Positions 59,703 through 64,000 of a stretch of DNA of 64,000 nt are shown piece by piece. The number at the start of each line of letters is the position of its first letter. The first letter of the stretch is position 1. Location: NCBI RefSeq assembly GCF_000429405.1, contig NZ_KE386898.1, positions 67,631-131,630 of the forward strand, given 5' to 3'. The notes under the pieces are model-generated. The model worked only from the letters and a program-made list of their open reading frames with translations, ran no database searches and was not told where the DNA came from. The position numbers and the translations under genes are program-made. The DNA is from Algoriphagus marincola DSM 16067 (GTDB taxonomy: Bacteria > Bacteroidota > Bacteroidia > Cytophagales > Cyclobacteriaceae).

Positions 59703-60020
59703 GTGGAAGATCAAAGAAGCGGTATCAGTGATATCGAGAAAACCCTACAAGAGGTAGGAAAGAAAATAGAGGAGCTAATTGCAAAAGGCACAGAAGCAGG
59801 AGGAGAGGTCAAGGAAGAAATCGAAAAGAAGATATCTGAGTTGCGAGAGAATAAAACTACGCTCGAAGAAGAACTCAAAAAAGGCAAGGAAATGCTCGAG
59901 CGAGAATTCAAAGAAAAGAAAGAAGAATACGAGCCCAGACTGAAGGAGTCCAAAGGCTTTTTCCTCGAAGGTTTCCGGCAACTGGGATTGGCATTCAAAT
60001 CCCTTTTTTCTAAAAAATAA
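59703..60020 (+). CDS. Small coiled-coil protein with amphipathic C-terminus
   Basis: 105 residues from GTG 59703. Nearly all of it is a Glu/Lys heptad coiled coil (GISDIEKTLQEVGKKIEELI ... EMLEREFKEKKEEYEPRL), ending with an aromatic/basic amphipathic segment GFRQLGLAFKSLFSKK that could touch the membrane. No family recognised. It is followed by a terminator. Composition is low-complexity, so confidence comes from the clear ORF and terminator context. Confidence 0.65.
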   Translation: MEDQRSGISDIEKTLQEVGKKIEELIAKGTEAGGEVKEEIEKKISELRENKTTLEEELKKGKEMLEREFKEKKEEYEPRLKESKGFFLEGFRQLGLAFKSLFSKK

Positions 60021-60021
60021 A

Positions 60022-60045
60022 AAAAGGCCGGAAGTCCGGCCTTTT
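60022..60045 (-). terminator. Bidirectional terminator between the coiled-coil gene and the PPIase operon
   Basis: Perfect ten-base stem AAAAGGCCGG / CCGGCCTTTT with loop AAGT. On the minus strand it is followed by a long T-run, so it ends the convergent PPIase operon; it may also end the plus-strand coiled-coil gene. Confidence 0.85.
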
Positions 60046-60051
60046 CAAATT

Positions 60052-61416
60052 CTACCTACCTGCAAGGGCATTGCAGCGGTCGTAGGCCGGATCAATATCG
60101 ATGAAGACATCTTCTTTGGCCGTTACAAACCACACACTCAAAAGATCATCTTCTTTCTTTCGGAGCGCGGCAGCTTTCATTTTTTCATAGTCATCATTCA
60201 GATTAGCCCGATGAGCAGGATATCTGTTTTGATAATATAAGATTCGAAGCTTGGTGCCTTCTCTTGGATCTTCGAATTGGATGGGTTTGGTAATCGTACC
60301 TACCTCCATGCTATCAATTGTGAAGTATAAGACAGGGTCTTCAAGCGTTCTGAGCGTCAATCTGTTTGAGCTAGTACCTGGATCGGTAAAATAGCCTCCG
60401 TTGTCCGAAGTAGCTCTATCATCGGAGTTTTCCTTGGCTGCTTTAGCAAACTCAATATTGCCCTCCATGATCTCCGTCCGTAGACTATCCAGAAATCTTT
60501 CAGTTCTTTGGATGTCTTCTTCGGTAGCTTTAGGCACCATCAGAATGTGTCGGGTATTGTAAGTGGCACCTCTTACCTCAAGAAGCTGAATCATGTGAAA
60601 ACCAAACTGTGTTTCTACTGGATCACTGATTTCTCCCTGTCTGAGGGCCAATGCAGTTGCTTCATATTCAGGAGCTAGTTGACCTCTTCCAAAAAATCCC
60701 AAATCACCTCCCTGAGCAGCAGATCCCGGATCCTCCGAATACCTTCCTGCCAAATCTGCAAAGTCTGCTCTTCCAGCCAAAATATCCTCCTTAAAGTTTA
60801 GCAATTGATCGTAGATCTTTTGTTTGGTCTGCTCATTGACTTCAGGCTTTTTGACAATCTGACCTACCGTCACTTCGGCAGAAAAGAAAGGAAGCGAATC
60901 TGTTGGGATACTTTCGAAGAAGGCACGAACCTCTGCTGGAGAAACCGTCACTCCCTCTGTGATTTTATCCCGCATACGCTGTACGACCATCTGCTCTTCG
61001 ATTAGATCGTACATCTCTGATTTCAGTTGATCTGCTGTTTTGCCGTACATCTGAAGGATCATATTTTCATCTCCTCCAATCTGCTGCAATACCATGCTGA
61101 ATCTATTTTCAGTCTGCAATTCCACTTCTGCTGGAGCCACGACTACTGAGTCGATTTCGGCTTTCGCCACCATTAATTTATTTACCAGTAGGGTTTCGAA
61201 TACCTCACATCGGGTAGGAGGAGTGATTCCCTGCTGAGATTGCGCGATGGCTTCGATGAAAGTTCGCTGCACATCAGACTCTAGGATAATGTTGTTGTCT
61301 ACTTTGGCTACAATCTTATCCAACACCTGCCCTGAGGTAGGGTCGTCTTGTGCAAAAGAAGCATTGAGGGAAAGAATAAAACTGAAGGCTAGTAGGGTGT
61401 ATTTAAGTTTACTCAT
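60052..61416 (-). CDS. SurA-like peptidylprolyl isomerase
   Basis: Periplasmic parvulin-type chaperone of 454 residues with a signal peptide (LLAFSFILSLNASFAQ). A SurA-like N-domain is followed by two PpiC (parvulin) domains, the first containing FADLAGRYSEDPGSAAQGGDLGFFGRGQL and FGFHMIQLLEVRG, the second TRHILMVPKATEED and a degenerate core NSDDRATSDNGGYF. It probably helps fold outer-membrane proteins before BamA. Downstream of a second PPIase gene. Confidence 0.92.
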   Translation of the reverse strand: MSKLKYTLLAFSFILSLNASFAQDDPTSGQVLDKIVAKVDNNIILESDVQRTFIEAIAQSQQGITPPTRCEVFETLLVNKLMVAKAEIDSVVVAPAEVELQTENRFSMVLQQIGGDENMILQMYGKTADQLKSEMYDLIEEQMVVQRMRDKITEGVTVSPAEVRAFFESIPTDSLPFFSAEVTVGQIVKKPEVNEQTKQKIYDQLLNFKEDILAGRADFADLAGRYSEDPGSAAQGGDLGFFGRGQLAPEYEATALALRQGEISDPVETQFGFHMIQLLEVRGATYNTRHILMVPKATEEDIQRTERFLDSLRTEIMEGNIEFAKAAKENSDDRATSDNGGYFTDPGTSSNRLTLRTLEDPVLYFTIDSMEVGTITKPIQFEDPREGTKLRILYYQNRYPAHRANLNDDYEKMKAAALRKKEDDLLSVWFVTAKEDVFIDIDPAYDRCNALAGR

Positions 61417-61443
61417 TGTAGATGTAAAACGAATGCTTTTGAA

Positions 61444-63456
61444 TTATTGGTTAAGTGCTACGAAAGCTTCTTCTTTGATGGTTTCGTTGATCTCCACAGG
61501 ATATTTAGCGCGGAGTTTTTTGATGAGTTGCTTATCTAGGTACTCTTGATAGTCCCGAATGACAATTCCACGGGTTTCTTCGAATTCTTTAGACCCTGCG
61601 GGGAATATTTCACCGGTAAGGACTAGGTGCAAATGCCCGTCGATCTCGATTTCTTGATAGGAAAGATTTTTATCCATGCGGGAAAGGACGGCTTGGTCAG
61701 GAATTTCCATCAGACCAGATTCTATTTGGTAGGCGAGGGGATACTGATCTGCAATTTGGGTTTGGAAGTTATTGACCAATTCTTCTGAGTAGGTTTTCCC
61801 ATTTAAAAAGGTCCTCGCCTCATTGACCCGATTCAAGTCCAATACTTTTACAATCAAAGTCTCGGCACGTTCTTTCCACTGATAGTTCTCCCGGTTTTCT
61901 TGGAAGTATTTCCTTTGTCCTGCCGAATCCTGAATGCCTTTTTGCCATACCTCCTCATTCATTAAAGAAAAGAGCAAAATACCATCCCGATATTCTTTGT
62001 AGAGCATTTGATATTCTGTGTTGTTTTCAGCGAGATCCTTTTCCTCGAGTTGGGATAGTATTTTAGAGGAATAGCGGTCAAACCAAACATCAAATGCTTG
62101 GGCATTTGGAGGAAGTCTTCTTTCCTCTGCAGCAATAAATGCCAGAAAATCATTAATCATGAACTCCTGTCCACCAGCCGTAAAAAGGATGCTGCTCCGT
62201 TCTCCTAATTCGTCGATTTTGGATTGAAATTCTGAAGGACTGACTGAGTTTAAATTGCTTTCCAGTAGTGAAACCAAAGGCTCATTTTCCTGAAAACCAT
62301 AGCGGGCTTTCTGAATAGCAAGCTCCTGCGTATGAATCATGCTTGAGCGAGAGTCGCGCAGAATCCGAGAGCGAATCATAGGTTCCAATTGCTCAAAACT
62401 ATCCAAGTTCTTTCTGTCCTCCAGTCTCAAAATATGATAGCCATACCGGGTTTTGATCGGAGGGGATACTTCACCTATCTCACTTAGTGAAAACGCTGCC
62501 AATTCAAATTCGGGAATCATATTCCCAACAGAAAACCATGGTAATTCGCCACCTTTTTGACTAGTAGCAGGATCTTCGGAATAGTTTTTCACGATATCAC
62601 TCCATAGCGTACTTGGCTTTTGGATTTCGGCGTAGACATCAGATATTTTTCTGCGGGCCCGATCTTCCGATGTAGGATCTTCTTCATCCACTCGAACAAG
62701 GATATGAGAAACTTTGACCTGTCCGGGATTAGGTCTGCGGTCAGTGACTTGGATGATATGATATCCAAAATTGGTCAAAACCGGATCAGATACCTCTCCC
62801 GGCTGAAGCATAAATGCCGCATCTTCGAAAGGCTGTACCATTTGAAGGGAAGAGAAATATCCGAGATCTCCTTCATTGCTTTGTGCAGAAGGATCTTCTG
62901 AATAGTCTTTAGCAAGTTCATTGATGCTAACGCCTTGCTCAATTTCTTCCTTTAGCTTGAGAGCCATCTTCAGCACTGCAATGGAATCATCGGTATTGGC
63001 ATTGGGAGGAAAGCGAAGCAAAATATGACTTGCTCGAATGACTTCCTGCATTCGGGAGTAAGCTTTGCGAAGCTCACCTTCTTCCAGGGAGTTTTTTATC
63101 AGGAATGGAGCTTTCAAGTTTTCTTTGAAAGACTCAAACTCTCGCTCAAACTCTTCTGTCTGATGTAGTCCCTGCGCTTCCGCTTCGACTACTTTCAGTT
63201 TGTAATTGATAAATAAGGCTAGGTTTTCTTCGAATTCTTCCCGGGTTAGGCCCATGGAATTGCCTTCAGAAGTGGCTCCTTTCCCTACCAAGTAGATAAA
63301 CTCGTTCAAAGGGACTTCCTGATCTCCGACTTTTAGCAAGGTAGCATCCTGTCCGGCTACAGGATGGGTAGCGGTCAGTGTTATCGTACAAAAAGCCAAA
63401 AATATAAATATGGACTCCGAAAGGGACCGATTAGTCATGAATGAGATTGCTTTCAA
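61444..63456 (-). CDS. Periplasmic peptidylprolyl isomerase with two parvulin domains
   Basis: 670 residues. Signal peptide near 8-35 (IFIFLAFCTITLTATHPVAGQ); start at ATG 63456 or 63438 (MTNRSLSES). An N-domain precedes two PpiC domains, with SHILLRFPPNANTDD/LAKDYSEDPSAQSNEGDLGYF and SHILVRVDEEDPTSE/YSEDPATSQKGGELPWF, then a long C-terminal helical region. Sits 27 nt upstream of the SurA-like gene on the same strand; together they make a PPIase operon for envelope biogenesis. Confidence 0.92.
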   Translation of the reverse strand: MKAISFMTNRSLSESIFIFLAFCTITLTATHPVAGQDATLLKVGDQEVPLNEFIYLVGKGATSEGNSMGLTREEFEENLALFINYKLKVVEAEAQGLHQTEEFEREFESFKENLKAPFLIKNSLEEGELRKAYSRMQEVIRASHILLRFPPNANTDDSIAVLKMALKLKEEIEQGVSINELAKDYSEDPSAQSNEGDLGYFSSLQMVQPFEDAAFMLQPGEVSDPVLTNFGYHIIQVTDRRPNPGQVKVSHILVRVDEEDPTSEDRARRKISDVYAEIQKPSTLWSDIVKNYSEDPATSQKGGELPWFSVGNMIPEFELAAFSLSEIGEVSPPIKTRYGYHILRLEDRKNLDSFEQLEPMIRSRILRDSRSSMIHTQELAIQKARYGFQENEPLVSLLESNLNSVSPSEFQSKIDELGERSSILFTAGGQEFMINDFLAFIAAEERRLPPNAQAFDVWFDRYSSKILSQLEEKDLAENNTEYQMLYKEYRDGILLFSLMNEEVWQKGIQDSAGQRKYFQENRENYQWKERAETLIVKVLDLNRVNEARTFLNGKTYSEELVNNFQTQIADQYPLAYQIESGLMEIPDQAVLSRMDKNLSYQEIEIDGHLHLVLTGEIFPAGSKEFEETRGIVIRDYQEYLDKQLIKKLRAKYPVEINETIKEEAFVALNQ

Positions 63457-63472
63457 TTTTGCTGCAATGATA

Positions 63473-63480
63473 CAAAAATA
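63473..63480 (-). promoter_or_regulatory. -7 box upstream of the PPIase operon
   Basis: The minus strand reads TATTTTTG, an exact TAnnTTTG. It lies about 17 nt before ATG 63456. No clear -33 element. Confidence 0.5.
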
Positions 63481-63527
63481 GGATGATTTTGAGTGAATTG
63501 CCTGTTCACTCTTGCTTTTAACATGAA

Positions 63528-63941
63528 TTAGGATTGAAAAAATTTGATCAGCCTGCAGGTATTGGTACCCTGATGACTTTCAAATTGGATTTCATCCATG
63601 ATCTTTTTTACCAAAATAATGCCAAGACCGCCTTTTCGCTTCTCGGATATGACCCGCTGAATATCCGGAGCCTCATATTGTAATAAATTAAAAGCCTCCC
63701 CTTGGTCTTCTATTTCAAAAACTATCCGATCGGGTAAATCATTCATGCTTAAAAATATATGATCCCGGCCATTACACTTATGGGAATGAATAATCAAATT
63801 AGCGCATACCTCTTCCACTGCCAAGGTGACTTGGTGCCGGTCTCTTTCTGAAAGGCTTGTCGACTCGAGCTGCTGCTCGAGAAAGCGCCTTAATTCAGCG
63901 AGGGCCGAAGTTTGACAGGAAAGCTGAATCTTCTGCTTCAT
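63528..63941 (-). CDS. RsbW-like serine kinase / anti-sigma factor
   Basis: 137 residues forming one GHKL ATPase domain of the HATPase_c_2/RsbW type. The N box is VTLAVEEVCANLIIHSH, followed by EIEDQGEAFN and the G-box KGGLGIILVKKIMDEI. Such proteins bind and phosphorylate STAS-domain antagonists and can hold sigma factors. It starts 7 nt after the stop of a probable STAS gene, the usual partner. The target sigma factor, if any, is not in the window. Confidence 0.88.
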   Translation of the reverse strand: MKQKIQLSCQTSALAELRRFLEQQLESTSLSERDRHQVTLAVEEVCANLIIHSHKCNGRDHIFLSMNDLPDRIVFEIEDQGEAFNLLQYEAPDIQRVISEKRKGGLGIILVKKIMDEIQFESHQGTNTCRLIKFFQS

Positions 63942-63948
63942 AAAGTGA

Positions 63949-64000
63949 TTACTGGGCTAAGGCTGATTCCTTATCCGGGAATATTGATATCAATTGATCT
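63949..64000 (-). CDS. C-terminal end of a probable STAS-domain anti-sigma-factor antagonist
   Basis: The minus frame ends D-Q-L-I-S-I-F-P-D-K-E-S-A-L-A-Q-stop at 63949. Only 17 codons are in the window, so this is a weak call. The IFPDKESAL ending matches the last helix of STAS proteins (often I-F-x-T-x-E-x-A), and the 7-nt gap to an RsbW-like gene supports it. The rest of the gene lies beyond the right edge. Confidence 0.5.
   Translation of the reverse strand, partial: DQLISIFPDKESALAQ

Noticed and set aside
1..64000. tRNA, rRNA, prophage or insertion-sequence genes
   Set aside because: I saw no cloverleaf-like sequence, transposase, integrase or terminal inverted repeats. A dedicated tRNA search was not possible here.

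Overview
The window looks like chromosomal DNA of an aerobic Bacteroidota, probably order Cytophagales (Cyclobacteriaceae/Algoriphagus-like; the genus is only a guess). Evidence for the phylum: repeated TAnnTTTG -7 promoter boxes, a PorG-type type IX secretion gene beside uppS-bamA-skp-skp, an AccD without its zinc finger, a long NusB, a Rho with a large Lys/Glu/Pro-rich insert, NqrF, and a giant secreted repeat protein. No tRNA, rRNA, IS element, prophage or CRISPR array was seen. Most of the window is compact housekeeping sequence.

Layout. (1) 1-11940, minus: one uninterrupted reading frame of at least 3980 codons that runs off the left edge. It encodes a secreted mosaic of Ig/PKD-like repeats, two glycine-rich domains and one jelly-roll-like domain. 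I read the whole frame and found no stop. It has no in-frame ATG before its signal peptide. (2) 12481-16011, minus: rho, then recO-tdk-ferredoxin. (3) 16044-17141, plus: a conserved protein of unknown function. (4) 17138-22597, minus: cell-shape operon mreB-mreC-mreD-mrdA-rodA. (5) 22926-27501, plus: rimP-nusA-infB, with a leader hairpin. (6) 27696-30879, plus: a membrane-anchored unknown, an outer-membrane barrel and a vanadium-haloperoxidase/PAP2-like lipoprotein. (7) cstA (minus), then accD and a solitary nqrF (plus). (8) 35098-38136, plus: four overlapping genes, namely a metal-site-degenerate arginase-like protein, a small cytochrome b5-like protein, a GlcNAc-type kinase and MurQ. Then a pseudouridine synthase. 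(9) 39517-47455, minus: small unknown, thioredoxin, two Skp/OmpH chaperones, BamA, UppS, PorG, NAD kinase and a CBS protein, an envelope-biogenesis cluster. (10) 47532-51867: ChrA-type transporter and a 2OG-Fe(II) oxygenase (minus), then a lipoprotein and serS (plus). (11) 52340-56244, minus: nusB-ytxH-DUF1573-yajC-ybbR-coaE. (12) Leu/Phe/Val/Glu-type dehydrogenase (minus), ABC exporter and a coiled-coil protein (plus), two SurA-like PPIases (minus), an RsbW-like kinase and the tail of a probable STAS-domain gene at the right edge.

How they fit together: MreBCD/PBP2/RodA build the wall, UppS supplies its lipid carrier, and the kinase/MurQ pair recycles it. The PPIases, Skp proteins, BamA, YajC and PorG move and fold envelope proteins. 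The giant protein is the sort of cargo a type IX system exports, but its C-terminal sorting signal lies outside the window. I did not find a clear new multi-gene system. The best leads are the giant mosaic protein, the degenerate arginase/cytochrome b5/kinase/MurQ operon, and the haloperoxidase-like lipoprotein cluster.
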